Shown: in pieces, positions 6,612-13,900 of the stretch
Layout: each line of letters begins with the position of its first letter
How positions within the stretch are numbered: position 1 is the stretch's first letter
DNA from: Bacteroidales bacterium Bact_23
Lineage (GTDB): Bacteria; Bacteroidota; Bacteroidia; Bacteroidales; Lentimicrobiaceae
Direction: 5' to 3'
DNA length: 13,900 nt
Assembly (NCBI GenBank): GCA_001603685.1
Contig: LUZO01000339.1
Location: 1 to 13,900 of the forward strand
Position numbers and translations under genes: made by a program
Notes under the pieces: model-generated
The model's database searches: none
What the model saw: only the letters and a program-made list of their open reading frames with translations
What the model was told of the DNA's origin: nothing

Positions 6612-8702
6612 ATGATGAAAAATTACATTAAAACATTCGTACTCGCATTTGCTTTGATTGCCGGTATTGGCTTCATCTCCGGCAGGGCATTTGCACAGGT
6701 TACCATTACCCTCTGGACATTCGAAGGAGATGTAACCACTCCTGAAACGGGCAGCGGCACTGCCAATCTGATTGGCGGCACGGAAGCCACCTTTGCAAAA
6801 GGCTTCTCCGGAGGCCGTGGCTGGAACTCCACCAAATATCCCGATCAGGGTACCGGTTCCGGCACTGCCGGAGTTGAGTTCCTTGTTTCCACCAGCGGTT
6901 ACAGCAACATCAGCGTTACCTGGCACGGCCGGCACAGCAACACCTCGGCAAACCGTCTCAGGGTGAAATATACCCTTGATGGCGTGGAATGGGAAGACTT
7001 TGAAGCTGATGACAGCAATGCCACCAACGAGGTGGAGGGCGTTGGCAAGGGATTCGACAACGGCCGTTTTATCGCCGATGCCGGCGATACCTGGTTTACC
7101 AGAGGCGTTGATTTTTCAGGCATCCCCGAAGCTGCCAACAATGCTGCATTTGGAATCCGGATAGTATCTGAGTTTCTGGATGGGTCGGCCTATGCTCCAG
7201 CGTCGCCAACAGGCACTTACGGATCGGGCGGTACCCTGCGTTACGACGATGTTACCTTTCTGGGATCAGGCAGTGCGCCTCTGATTGCAGCCACTCCTTC
7301 GAACCTTTCCGGATTTACCTATGTAGAAGGCGAAGGCCCTTCGGATCCACTGACAACCATCCTGACCGCTTTCAACCTGACTCCCGCTTCGGGCATGGTA
7401 ACCATCACCCCTCAGGCGAGTTATGAATATTCCATTGGCGGAGGCGACTTCACCGGCGAACCGGCTAGCTTTGCTTACGAAAACGGCGTATTCCCCGGCA
7501 ACGGCGAAGTACCCGTAACCATCAGGCTGAAAGCCGGACTGCCGGCAGGCAGCTATGCCGAAGTACTTGCCGTAACCGGCGGCGGAGCCCAGCCATTGCA
7601 GGTATCGCTCAGCGGATCGGTTTCTACGGCCAACCCGCCCGTTATCTCCGGCTATATCCTTCCGAGGTTTATCGAAGGTGCTACCCCGTCAAACCAGAAC
7701 AGACTGCCGTTTGCCTTCCGGGCTACCCTGTCAAACCTTCTGCCTTCATCCACCTACCGCTATTATAACAAGATAATCAGCGGTACCGACGGGGAGACCT
7801 ACAACGGAGCCGGCAACTGCATTTTCGTGAATTCCGCAACCGAAGAATTTACCCGCACCACAAGTACCTCGCTGACAACACCCGGTCAGTACGGCGAATT
7901 CACCACCGATGCAAACGGCAGTTACAGCGGTTGGTTTATTACCGAACCGACAGGAAATGCCAGGTTTAAACCCGGGAACGAGATTTTTATGCGCATTATG
8001 CTGAACGACGGTGCCGGCGGTACCACCGAGGCTACCCGCCTGACCATCAGCGAGGGAGTTAAAATCCTGGGGTTCTATACCCATGCGGCCGACTCAACCG
8101 GAACGGCGGTTCGCGGCATCAGCACCTCCAGCCCGAAGAACTTTGTGTTTATTTACGACAATGCCGGCGGAAACGGCAGGCCGCTCTACGGAACCCATGT
8201 TGAAACCAGTGGCATCAACTTCATCGCCGGCACCTACGCCGCTTTCTATGCCGAAGATGTGGCAGGCACCGATGGCGCATGGGGCGGTATCATTCCCAAT
8301 AACAATGCTGCAGGGGTAAGGCTTATCGAAGAGCGCAGCATTGCCACCGGCAATGTCATCGCATCCTATACCTCCGAAAATGGCGACTGGCACGGGGTAA
8401 ACACCGTTAATCCAACCGGTGGAATTGACAATGTGCTGGTAATCAACACCACGCTTGGAATCGACAACAAGCCGGCAGAAGCGTTCGGAAAGATCTTCTC
8501 GTACGGAAACCTCATCAGTGTTTCGCTCAGGCAGCCGGTAACCGGCGTGATGGAAATCATCAGCCTTCAGGGTAAGGTTGCTATAAGGAAATCATTCAGC
8601 GGAAGTGATTTCAATGTTACCACAGAACTGCCTGCAGGCATTTACATTGTAAGAATCGTAAGCGATCGCGGACAAATTACCGGTAAAGTAATGCTGAAAT
8701 AA
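6612..8702 (+). CDS. T9SS-exported modular protein, one A-B repeat pair
   Basis: Secreted or surface protein of 696 residues, function unknown. A signal peptide spans 1-28 with cleavage after AFA. Residues 29-222 form a beta-rich N-terminal domain starting WTFEGD, like the jelly-roll or 'choice-of-anchor' regions at the front of many Bacteroidota secreted proteins. Module A follows (about 224-337, with NLSGFTYVEGEGPSD and IRLKAGLPAGSY), an Ig-like repeat. Module B follows (about 344-615), with PFAFRATLSNLLP, SGWF, GNARFKPGNE, RIMLNDG, WGGIIPN and EERS. The C-terminal ~80 residues are a T9SS type A sorting domain (SLQGKVAIRKS, then LPAGIYIVRIVSD). ATGs occur at 6612 and 6615; either gives the same signal peptide. 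No enzyme motif is visible. The next gene carries three copies of B and two of A, so both belong to one local family. Adhesion or matrix roles are possible but unsupported. Confidence 0.88.
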   Translation: MMKNYIKTFVLAFALIAGIGFISGRAFAQVTITLWTFEGDVTTPETGSGTANLIGGTEATFAKGFSGGRGWNSTKYPDQGTGSGTAGVEFLVSTSGYSNISVTWHGRHSNTSANRLRVKYTLDGVEWEDFEADDSNATNEVEGVGKGFDNGRFIADAGDTWFTRGVDFSGIPEAANNAAFGIRIVSEFLDGSAYAPASPTGTYGSGGTLRYDDVTFLGSGSAPLIAATPSNLSGFTYVEGEGPSDPLTTILTAFNLTPASGMVTITPQASYEYSIGGGDFTGEPASFAYENGVFPGNGEVPVTIRLKAGLPAGSYAEVLAVTGGGAQPLQVSLSGSVSTANPPVISGYILPRFIEGATPSNQNRLPFAFRATLSNLLPSSTYRYYNKIISGTDGETYNGAGNCIFVNSATEEFTRTTSTSLTTPGQYGEFTTDANGSYSGWFITEPTGNARFKPGNEIFMRIMLNDGAGGTTEATRLTISEGVKILGFYTHAADSTGTAVRGISTSSPKNFVFIYDNAGGNGRPLYGTHVETSGINFIAGTYAAFYAEDVAGTDGAWGGIIPNNNAAGVRLIEERSIATGNVIASYTSENGDWHGVNTVNPTGGIDNVLVINTTLGIDNKPAEAFGKIFSYGNLISVSLRQPVTGVMEIISLQGKVAIRKSFSGSDFNVTTELPAGIYIVRIVSDRGQITGKVMLK
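7281..7622 (+). repeat. Module A0 (Ig-like, ~114 residues)
   Basis: Residues 224-337 of the 696-residue protein. It shares with A1 and A2 the opening P-S-x-LSGFTYV followed by GPS, a central tyrosine-rich YEYSI/YEISx segment, and VxIRLKAGLxAGxY near the end. It has diverged more than A1 and A2 have from each other: it lacks their NLEGSGN motif. Confidence 0.8.
7641..8454 (+). repeat. Module B0 (~271 residues)
   Basis: Residues 344-615 of the 696-residue protein, homologous over its full length to B1, B2 and B3 of the next protein. Shared signposts in order are LPFAFRATLSNLLP, TYRYYNK, GAGN, RTTSTS, SGWF, GNARF, PGNE, RIML, RLT, YDN, GRPLYGT, TYA-FY, WGGI-PN, EERS, NP-GG and VLVI. Confidence 0.85.
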
Positions 8703-8717
8703 TTCTGATTTCAGAAT
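8702..8717. other. Small perfect inverted repeat at the stop codon
   Basis: ATTCTGA and TCAGAAT are exact inverted repeats separated by TT, beginning at the last base of the stop codon. The stem is 7 bp with a 2-nt loop and no following T-run, so it is not a convincing terminator. It could slow 3' exonucleases, or be chance. Confidence 0.35.
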
Positions 8718-8739
8718 CCTTGCAAAGTACGGGAACTGG

Positions 8740-8775
8740 CCGGCCGGTTTGTTGAAAACCAGCCGGACAGTTTTT
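8740..8775 (+). terminator. Probable rho-independent terminator between the two modular protein genes
   Basis: Arms 8740-8750 and 8756-8766 pair over 11 positions with one C-A mismatch around a 5-nt loop, followed after 4 nt by TTTTT (8771-8775). Placement 38 nt after the stop codon at 8702 fits termination. The gap before the T-run makes it moderate rather than strong. If functional, the two modular genes are at least partly separate transcription units. Confidence 0.6.
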
Positions 8776-8835
8776 ATATCTGACAATAAAGGCTAAGATA
8801 CAACCTGTTTTTATGAATAATTAAACCTTGTTTCC

Positions 8836-11800
8836 ATGAAAAAAACGATGCGAATATTGCTAAAAACACTGACCGCTTCAACCATCCTGATACTGCTAAC
8901 CACGCTGGCTCACGCCCAGTATGTGGTTGATTTCGAGGGTGAAGGTGAAGTGAAAACCGCCTATGCCAGCGGCACGGTAAATCTGAGTGGGCTCGACTGG
9001 AATATGACGGAGGCGCTGATTGGTACCGAAGCCAGCGACTTTAAGAACGGAGTGCGTTCAGCACGACTTCGTGGTTATGCTGGCTCAGTTATGACCATGC
9101 TTGAAAATAAAACCGGCGGTCTGGGAACCCTTTCATTCCAGTACAGGCGATACGGAACGGATGTCCAGGTTGACTGGAAGGTTGAATACAGCATTAACGA
9201 CGGCGCCGACTGGATTCAGGTTGGTGATGTTTTCACAGCACCTGCATCTGATGATGTACAAACTTTCTCTGTAGTGGTAAATGTAACCGGGGATGTGCGA
9301 ATCAGAATTCTGCGGGGAACCCCTTCGGGGAGCGCCAACCGAAGGCTGAACATCGATGATATTACCCTGACCGACTATGCAGGTGGCGGAAATACTCCTC
9401 CGGTGATATCCAACATTGTACAGAATCCCGCTTCGGGCATTACGCCCGCCACTACGGTTTCCGTTTCGGCCGATGTTACCGACCCCGACGGCAATGTCAC
9501 CTATGTGGCACTCAACTGGGGAACCGAAACCGGAAACTACCCGAATACCATCACCATGGCACCGGGATCGGGTGATACCTATACCACGGTGAGCAATATT
9601 CCCGCTCAGGCCGACGGCACAACGGTTTACTACCGCATCCAGGCCAACGACGATGGGGGAGCCACCTCCACATCACCCCAACAGAGTTATGTGGTGTCCT
9701 CACCGGCTACACACCTGGCATTTGTCAACTTTCCGGCCTCCGGAACACAGGGAACGCCCGTTGCTCCCTTTGCCGTTGAAGCCAGAAGAGGCGACAATAC
9801 CGCTGATCCCGGCTTCACGGGAAGCATTACCCTTTCGGTTGCCACAGGCCCCGGATCGGTGGGCGGTACCGTTACCCGGAATGCCGTTGCCGGCGTTGCC
9901 ACATTCAACGACATCACCTTCAGCGCTTCCGGTTCCTATACCCTGAATGCTGCTTCAGCCGGCCTGACCGGAGCTACCAGCACGGCCATCAGCATAACAG
10001 CCGCTCCTTCGGTAATTTCGGAGATCATGCCCAGGTTTATCAATGGCAACACGCCTTCAAATACCAGGCTGCCGTTTGCATTTTATGCCACCCTTGGCAA
10101 TCTGCTGCCAAATACCACTTACTTCTACTACAACCAGGCAGTCACCTCAGCCGATGGCCCGACTATCAACGGCGCCGGAAATCCCATTCTGGTGGATCCT
10201 TCAACCGGTGAGTTTACCCGAACCACCAGCCCCGGTTTTGGCGCGTCAAATGCCAGAGGCATGTTTACCACCAACGATGGCGGTGAATACAGCGGATGGT
10301 TTATACTGGAGGGTACCGGCAATGCCAGGTTTGCTCCCGGCAATGAGGTGTATATGCGCATTATGATCAACGACGGTAACGGAGGAACTGTTGTTGCCAA
10401 CAGGCTTACCACCGCAAACTTCGCAACCGTTATAGCCTTCTCAACCGAAAGTACGGCCACCGGAGGAACGGCCATCCGTGCGGAATCGTCGGCAACGCCA
10501 AAAAACTTTGCATTTATTTATGATAATGAAAGCGGTACCGGTCGTCCGCTGTTCGGAACCAGCATTGAAACTACCGGAGTTGACTATGCCGCGGCCGGAA
10601 CTTACGCCGGCTTCTACACTGCTGATGTGTTTGATGTAAACGGTGCATGGGGAGGCATTGTTCCCAACATTCTTCCGAATGGGGTAAGAAGGGTTGAAGA
10701 ACGCTCGCTGGCAACCGGAGCAATTGTAAAAACCGATACCTCACCCAACGGCGTGTGGGGTGTTACCAATACCGTTAATCCGGATGGCGGCCTTGATGAT
10801 GTTCTGGTACTCGACCTGATTGCAGCCAATACCCCCGTCATTACCGTAACTCCATCATCGCTGAGCGGATTTACCTATGTGGTTGGCGGCGGCCCATCGG
10901 ATGCACAGACCTATGCAATCAGCGCCGAAAACCTTGAAGGAAGCGGAAATGTTGCCGTAACTGCTCCCGATGAGTATGAAATTTCGCTTAACGGAACCTC
11001 CTATTCGGCAGCGCTGAGCCTTCCGTTCTCGGGAGGTGTGATTACAGGTCAGCCGGTAACCATTTCGGTAAGGCTTAAAGCGGGGCTTGAGGCCGGTACC
11101 TATAATGGCAGACAAATTACCCACTCCGGCGGAAATGCCGCCAATGCCATTGTAACCTGCTCAGGCAGCGTTACCTATCCGGTACCCGTACTTACGGCTG
11201 AAGTGGTTCCCATGTGGATTCAGGGAGTTAACGGCAGCAATTCCAAGAGGGTTCCGTTTGCCTTCAGGGCCGAAATCACCAATCTGCTGCCGGGAGCCAC
11301 CTACCGTTATTATAATAAGGTAGTGATTGAAACCGATAACCCCACGGCCGACGGCGCCGGAAATACCATTTTTGCAAAGCAGGATGGTACATTTGCCCGT
11401 ACAAGCAGCACTTCAATGGGTAATGCCGGTGAGTATGCCGAGTTTACCGCCGATGGAACCGGAAAATACAGCGGCTGGTTTATGGTTGAGCCAACCGGAA
11501 ATGCCCGCTTTACCCCCGGCAATGAGGTGTTTATGCGGATAATGCTCAACAACGGCAATGGCGGCGCTGCGGTAGCCAACCGCCTTACCACTGTGGCCAA
11601 AGCCACCGTCATCAATTTCGGCACTCAGAATCAGGCCGGGCAGGGCACAGCCATAAAGGGTATGTCGGAAGCAGCCCCCGGAAATATGGTTTATCTGTAT
11701 GATAATGTTGAAGGCAATGGCCGTCCGGTTTACGGAACCAGCGTGGAAACCACCGGCATTGATTTTTCGGCAGCCGGCACTTATGCCACCTTCTATACAA

Positions 11801-13434
11801 CTCAGGTTCAGGCTAACGACGGCTACTGGGGAGGCATTGTTCCCAACATCCTGCCCGACGGCATCCGCCGCATCGAAGAGCGCAGCAACAGCGACGGTAG
11901 TCTGGTTGCCGTTCACACCTCCGACGATGGCGTGTGGGGCGTGTATGACACCCGCAACCCGTTTGGCGGTGATGAAACCATTCTGGTTATCGACCTGCTG
12001 CCCGGCGAAGATCCCTTGCTTTCCGTAAGCCCCTCGTCGCTCAGCGGATTTACTTATGTGGAAGGCAACGGCCCATCGGAAATCAAAACCTACCAGCTGT
12101 CGGGAAGCAATCTGGAAGGAAGCGGAAACATAACGGTTACCGCTCCGGCCGATTATGAAATCTCTTCGGATGGTTCCACCTTCGTGACTGAACTTCAGTA
12201 TCCTTTCTCGGATGGAGAGATCAGCGGGCAACCGGTTACTGTTTCGGTGAGGCTGAAAGCCGGCCTTGCCGCGGGTGACTACAACGGCCAGGCCATTGTA
12301 AACAGTGGCGGCGGAGCTTCCAATAAGGTAGTTACCTGCAACGGAAATGTTACCGCAGGCGGCCAGCCCGGCATAACGGCGCTGACCCTGCCGCAGTTTG
12401 TTCAGGGAATCAACGGTTCGAACAACAGCCGGGTGCCGTACGCCTTCAGGGCAACCCTTCAGAACCTGACTCCGGGCGCAACCTACAGATATTACAACAA
12501 GGTGGTGATTGACGGCGATTCACCCACCGCCGATGGCGCCGGTAACTGCGTGTTTGTGGAGGGTAGCTCAGATTTCAGGCGGACAACCTCCACCTCAATG
12601 ACCAATCCGGATGAATACGGCGAGTTTACGGTAGATGCCGATGGTAGTTTTAGCGGTTGGTTTATCGGCGAGCCCACCGGAAACGCACGCTTTACTCCCG
12701 GAAACGAGATTTACATACGCATCATGCTGAACGACGGTGCCGGAGGAGCGGTGGTTGCACACCGCCTTACTTCCGCCGATTTTGCTACCGTTCTGCAGTT
12801 TGGTACGGAGGCTTCGGCAACGCATGGCACGGCAATCATGGGAATAAGCGCGGATGATCCCAGGGATTTTGTAGCGCTGTATGACAACACCGGTGCCGCC
12901 GGCCGCCCGCTTTATATCACCCACATCGAAAACAGCGGGGCAGGGTTTGAATCGGTTACTTCGTATGCTCCGTTTTATGTAAACGAAGTGGCTGCCCAAA
13001 ACGGCAACTGGGGAGGTATCGTTCCCAACCTCAACGATGCCGGCGTTACCCGGATTGATGTGCTCGGTCTTGAAGATGGCAGCCTTAAGACCAGCTATAC
13101 CGCTGACAATGGCGTATGGCTGGCAACCGATACCCGAAACCCGGACGGCGGCCTGGATCAGGTTTTGGTTATTTACCTGAAGGCCATCGGGGTTGAAAGC
13201 CCCGCCAATACCGGCCTGACGGTTTATGCGTATGGTGGTGAAATTACGGTGCAGGCGGTTTCAACCAATGCCTTTGATTTTACCCTTTACAACATTCAGG
13301 GACAGCAGGTCTTCAACCGAAGGCTGCAGGGCAGCGATCATTACCGCTTTGGCCTGAACCTGCCGGCAGGAATTTATGTGGCAAGAATAGTCAGCGATAC
13401 ACACCAGCAAAGTTTCAAACTGTTGATCAGGTAG
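8836..13434 (+). CDS. Giant T9SS-exported modular protein, B-A-B-A-B repeats
   Basis: Secreted or cell-surface protein of 1532 residues, function unknown. A signal peptide spans 1-27, with likely cleavage after AHA. Residues 29-181 are a jelly-roll-like N-terminal domain (YVVDFEGEGE to LNIDDITLTDY). Residues 188-287 are a fibronectin III-like domain (PPVISNIVQNP, VYYRIQANDDGG), and 292-389 a bacterial Ig-like domain (LAFVNFPASGTQG). The repeat block follows: B1 393-665, A1 668-780, B2 785-1055, A2 1061-1173, B3 1180-1449. The last ~80 residues are a T9SS type A tail (TLYNIQGQQVFNR, then LPAGIYVARIVSD). The repeat period is 1176-1185 nt. No protease, glycosidase or nuclease motif is visible, so a structural, adhesive or binding role is plausible but not shown. 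The gene follows the 696-residue relative by 133 nt with a terminator-like hairpin between. A strong terminator follows the stop. No TAnnTTTG element was found in 8776-8835. Confidence 0.9.
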   Translation: MKKTMRILLKTLTASTILILLTTLAHAQYVVDFEGEGEVKTAYASGTVNLSGLDWNMTEALIGTEASDFKNGVRSARLRGYAGSVMTMLENKTGGLGTLSFQYRRYGTDVQVDWKVEYSINDGADWIQVGDVFTAPASDDVQTFSVVVNVTGDVRIRILRGTPSGSANRRLNIDDITLTDYAGGGNTPPVISNIVQNPASGITPATTVSVSADVTDPDGNVTYVALNWGTETGNYPNTITMAPGSGDTYTTVSNIPAQADGTTVYYRIQANDDGGATSTSPQQSYVVSSPATHLAFVNFPASGTQGTPVAPFAVEARRGDNTADPGFTGSITLSVATGPGSVGGTVTRNAVAGVATFNDITFSASGSYTLNAASAGLTGATSTAISITAAPSVISEIMPRFINGNTPSNTRLPFAFYATLGNLLPNTTYFYYNQAVTSADGPTINGAGNPILVDPSTGEFTRTTSPGFGASNARGMFTTNDGGEYSGWFILEGTGNARFAPGNEVYMRIMINDGNGGTVVANRLTTANFATVIAFSTESTATGGTAIRAESSATPKNFAFIYDNESGTGRPLFGTSIETTGVDYAAAGTYAGFYTADVFDVNGAWGGIVPNILPNGVRRVEERSLATGAIVKTDTSPNGVWGVTNTVNPDGGLDDVLVLDLIAANTPVITVTPSSLSGFTYVVGGGPSDAQTYAISAENLEGSGNVAVTAPDEYEISLNGTSYSAALSLPFSGGVITGQPVTISVRLKAGLEAGTYNGRQITHSGGNAANAIVTCSGSVTYPVPVLTAEVVPMWIQGVNGSNSKRVPFAFRAEITNLLPGATYRYYNKVVIETDNPTADGAGNTIFAKQDGTFARTSSTSMGNAGEYAEFTADGTGKYSGWFMVEPTGNARFTPGNEVFMRIMLNNGNGGAAVANRLTTVAKATVINFGTQNQAGQGTAIKGMSEAAPGNMVYLYDNVEGNGRPVYGTSVETTGIDFSAAGTYATFYTTQVQANDGYWGGIVPNILPDGIRRIEERSNSDGSLVAVHTSDDGVWGVYDTRNPFGGDETILVIDLLPGEDPLLSVSPSSLSGFTYVEGNGPSEIKTYQLSGSNLEGSGNITVTAPADYEISSDGSTFVTELQYPFSDGEISGQPVTVSVRLKAGLAAGDYNGQAIVNSGGGASNKVVTCNGNVTAGGQPGITALTLPQFVQGINGSNNSRVPYAFRATLQNLTPGATYRYYNKVVIDGDSPTADGAGNCVFVEGSSDFRRTTSTSMTNPDEYGEFTVDADGSFSGWFIGEPTGNARFTPGNEIYIRIMLNDGAGGAVVAHRLTSADFATVLQFGTEASATHGTAIMGISADDPRDFVALYDNTGAAGRPLYITHIENSGAGFESVTSYAPFYVNEVAAQNGNWGGIVPNLNDAGVTRIDVLGLEDGSLKTSYTADNGVWLATDTRNPDGGLDQVLVIYLKAIGVESPANTGLTVYAYGGEITVQAVSTNAFDFTLYNIQGQQVFNRRLQGSDHYRFGLNLPAGIYVARIVSDTHQQSFKLLIR
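10012..10830 (+). repeat. Module B1 (~273 residues)
   Basis: Residues 393-665. It is preceded not by an A module but by the Ig-like domain. It carries LPFAFYATLGNLLP, SGWF, GNARFAPGNE, RIMINDG, GRPLFGT, WGGIVPN, EERS and VLVLDL. The E-x-TGN context has EGTGN where the other copies have EPTGN. Confidence 0.85.
10837..11175 (+). repeat. Module A1 (~113 residues)
   Basis: Residues 668-780, opening VITVTPSSLSGFTYV and including NLEGSGN, YEISLNG, GQPVTISVRLKAGLEAG and ending CSGSVT. It is close to A2 in both sequence and length, which suggests that A1-B2 and A2-B3 arose by duplication of an A-B unit. Confidence 0.85.
11188..12000 (+). repeat. Module B2 (~271 residues)
   Basis: Residues 785-1055. 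It shares with B3 the opening QGVNGSN/QGINGSN, then VPFAFRA, TYRYYNKVVI and PTADGAGN, so B2 and B3 form the closest pair of B modules by eye. SGWF, GNARF, PGNE, RIML, WGGIVPN and EERS are all kept. Confidence 0.85.
12016..12354 (+). repeat. Module A2 (~113 residues)
   Basis: Residues 1061-1173, opening LLSVSPSSLSGFTYV and including NLEGSGN, YEISSDG, GQPVTVSVRLKAGLAAG and ending CNGNVT. It is the same length as A1. Confidence 0.85.
12373..13182 (+). repeat. Module B3 (~270 residues), diverged C-terminal half
   Basis: Residues 1180-1449. The N-terminal half is well conserved (VPYAFRATLQNL, SGWF, GNARFTPGNE, RIMLNDG). In the C-terminal half the EERS motif kept in B0, B1 and B2 is replaced by a DVLG stretch (about 13051-13077), and GRPLYGT becomes GRPLYIT. 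WGGIVPN is kept. Confidence 0.82.
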
Positions 13435-13454
13435 TATTTAATGCTGATTGATAC

Positions 13455-13497
13455 AAACCTGGCAGGCATCTCAACTGAGGGCTTGCCAGGTTTTTTT
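13455..13497 (+). terminator. Strong rho-independent terminator after the giant gene
   Basis: Arms 13455-13467 and 13481-13493 form a 13-bp stem with a single G-U wobble (core AACCTGGCA with TGCCAGGTT). The 13-nt loop contains a further CTCA/TGAG pairing. The stem runs directly into TTTTTTT (13491-13497), followed by GTTTTT. It lies 20 nt after the stop codon. Confidence 0.9.
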
Positions 13498-13576
13498 GTT
13501 TTTATTCTTGACAGAAAGGCTTCTCCTCTGCCTGACATCGATGTATAAAAATCCTTGAACTCCCCCAAACAAAGAC

Positions 13577-13607
13577 CGGTGGCTGGGCAGAGCCAGGTAA
13601 TCCACCG
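13577..13607. repeat. Intergenic hairpin followed by TGCAAAT
   Basis: The outer arms CGGTGG (13577-13582) and CCACCG (13602-13607) are a perfect inverted repeat. Inside them CTGG (13583-13586) pairs with CCAG (13593-13596). TGCAAAT follows directly at 13608-13614, the same tail that separates the hairpins in the array at 13687-13800, so this may be a related unit. Confidence 0.5.
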
Positions 13608-13620
13608 TGCAAATCACTTC

Positions 13621-13654
13621 ACCCAGCCCTCTCCTCAAAGAGAGGTCGATGGGT
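13621..13654. repeat. Intergenic two-part hairpin
   Basis: The outer arms ACCCA (13621-13625) and TGGGT (13650-13654) and the inner arms CCTCTC (13628-13633) and GAGAGG (13640-13645) are both perfect inverted repeats, with a 6-nt loop. No T-run follows. Confidence 0.5.
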
Positions 13655-13686
13655 AACATAATTTTCTGCCTCTGGTAGAAATAAAT

Positions 13687-13800
13687 GCGCCGCCAGGTGC
13701 TGCAAATGCCGTCGCCAAAGGCGGAGGCTGCAAATGCCACGGCCTCTGGCCGGGGCTTCAAATCCTCAAATGCACCGCCAGGTGCTTCAAATCTTCAAAT
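13687..13800. repeat. Array of four short hairpins separated by CAAAT spacers
   Basis: Four hairpins alternate with short spacers without any gap. Hairpin 1 (13687-13700) and hairpin 4 (13772-13785) have 5-bp stems and the loop GCCA. Hairpin 2 (13708-13728) and hairpin 3 (13736-13756) have 9-position stems, each with a mismatch at the fourth pair and a 3-nt loop, but different stem sequences. The spacers are TGCAAAT, TGCAAAT, TTCAAATCCTCAAAT and TTCAAATCTTCAAAT (7, 7, 15 and 15 nt). No gene or transposase is associated. It may be a REP-like or MITE-like intergenic element, or a structured RNA. Confidence 0.65.
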
Positions 13801-13900
13801 AATACCCCTTACACACAAAGTGAGCCTCGCGGAAATCACTATAATCCAAATTTTTTATAGGAGAAATGATTTTTTTTTTGCAACGGCTCCTTTTTAAGCC

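Larger units (their letters stand above)
13435..13900. other. 466-nt gene-free region with terminator and hairpin repeats
   Basis: No convincing gene is visible. It holds a strong terminator (13455-13497), two imperfect hairpins (13577-13607 and 13621-13654), a four-unit hairpin array (13687-13800), and an AT-rich end with a 10-base T run (13870-13879). Open frames through the array are low-complexity translations of the repeats. Confidence 0.7.

Noticed and set aside
11413..12231. 272-aa antisense frame across modules B2 and A2
   Set aside because: It mirrors the coding repeats on the plus strand, has no promoter or recognisable domain, and similar antisense frames occur at the equivalent place of the other B modules.
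13577..13800. CRISPR array
   Set aside because: The repeated units are hairpins with very short near-constant spacers of 7 or 15 nt, no ~30-nt unique spacers, and no cas genes.
13685..13897. 70-aa frame over the hairpin array
   Set aside because: Its sequence is a direct translation of the CAAAT hairpin repeats, with no upstream promoter element and no similarity to any protein I know.
13866..13900. Possible gene start ATG at 13866 preceded by AGGAG, open to the window edge
   Set aside because: The spacing between AGGAG and the ATG is only 2 nt, the phylum rarely uses Shine-Dalgarno sequences, and the reading frame starts in a T run with only about 11 codons visible.

Overview
The window looks like a piece of a Bacteroidota chromosome, probably Bacteroidales-like. 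Three proteins end in a type IX secretion (Por/T9SS type A) sorting domain. Several genes are preceded by the Bacteroidota -7 promoter element TAnnTTTG, and none has a clear Shine-Dalgarno sequence. The order around rbfA also fits this phylum. The species cannot be named from the sequence alone.

Left part (1-3651): rbfA (ribosome maturation) and a LolC/E-like FtsX-family permease lie together on the minus strand, 28 nt apart. Divergent from them on the plus strand is an MsbA-type ABC exporter with a complete, intact nucleotide-binding domain. The divergent intergenic region holds back-to-back TAnnTTTG elements. Middle part (3706-6331, minus strand): an unrecognised 485-residue protein with two central membrane helices is followed 16 nt downstream by a predicted beta-propeller-like exported protein with a T9SS tail. 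The two are probably co-transcribed.

Right part (6612-13434, plus strand): two consecutive large secreted proteins (696 and 1532 aa) are built from the same two modules. Module A is a ~113-residue Ig-like domain with a 'SGFTY' opening. Module B is a ~270-residue domain I do not recognise, with a very conserved core around SGWF, GNARF, PGNE and RIM. The order is A0-B0-tail in the first protein and B1-A1-B2-A2-B3-tail in the second. The four B modules and the shared architecture are the best candidate for something undescribed here: a locally duplicated family of T9SS-exported modular surface or secreted proteins. Their function is not evident.

The last 466 nt hold no convincing gene. They contain a strong terminator, two imperfect hairpins, and a regular array of four short hairpins. 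Each array hairpin is followed by a 7- or 15-nt CAAAT-type spacer, and the stems change sequence while keeping their pairing. Three annotation-start corrections matter: the genes ending at 3651, 3706 and 4874 each have an upstream in-frame TTG, but the downstream ATG (1831, 4857 and 6331) is the better start. No tRNA, rRNA, CRISPR array, transposase or prophage gene was seen.
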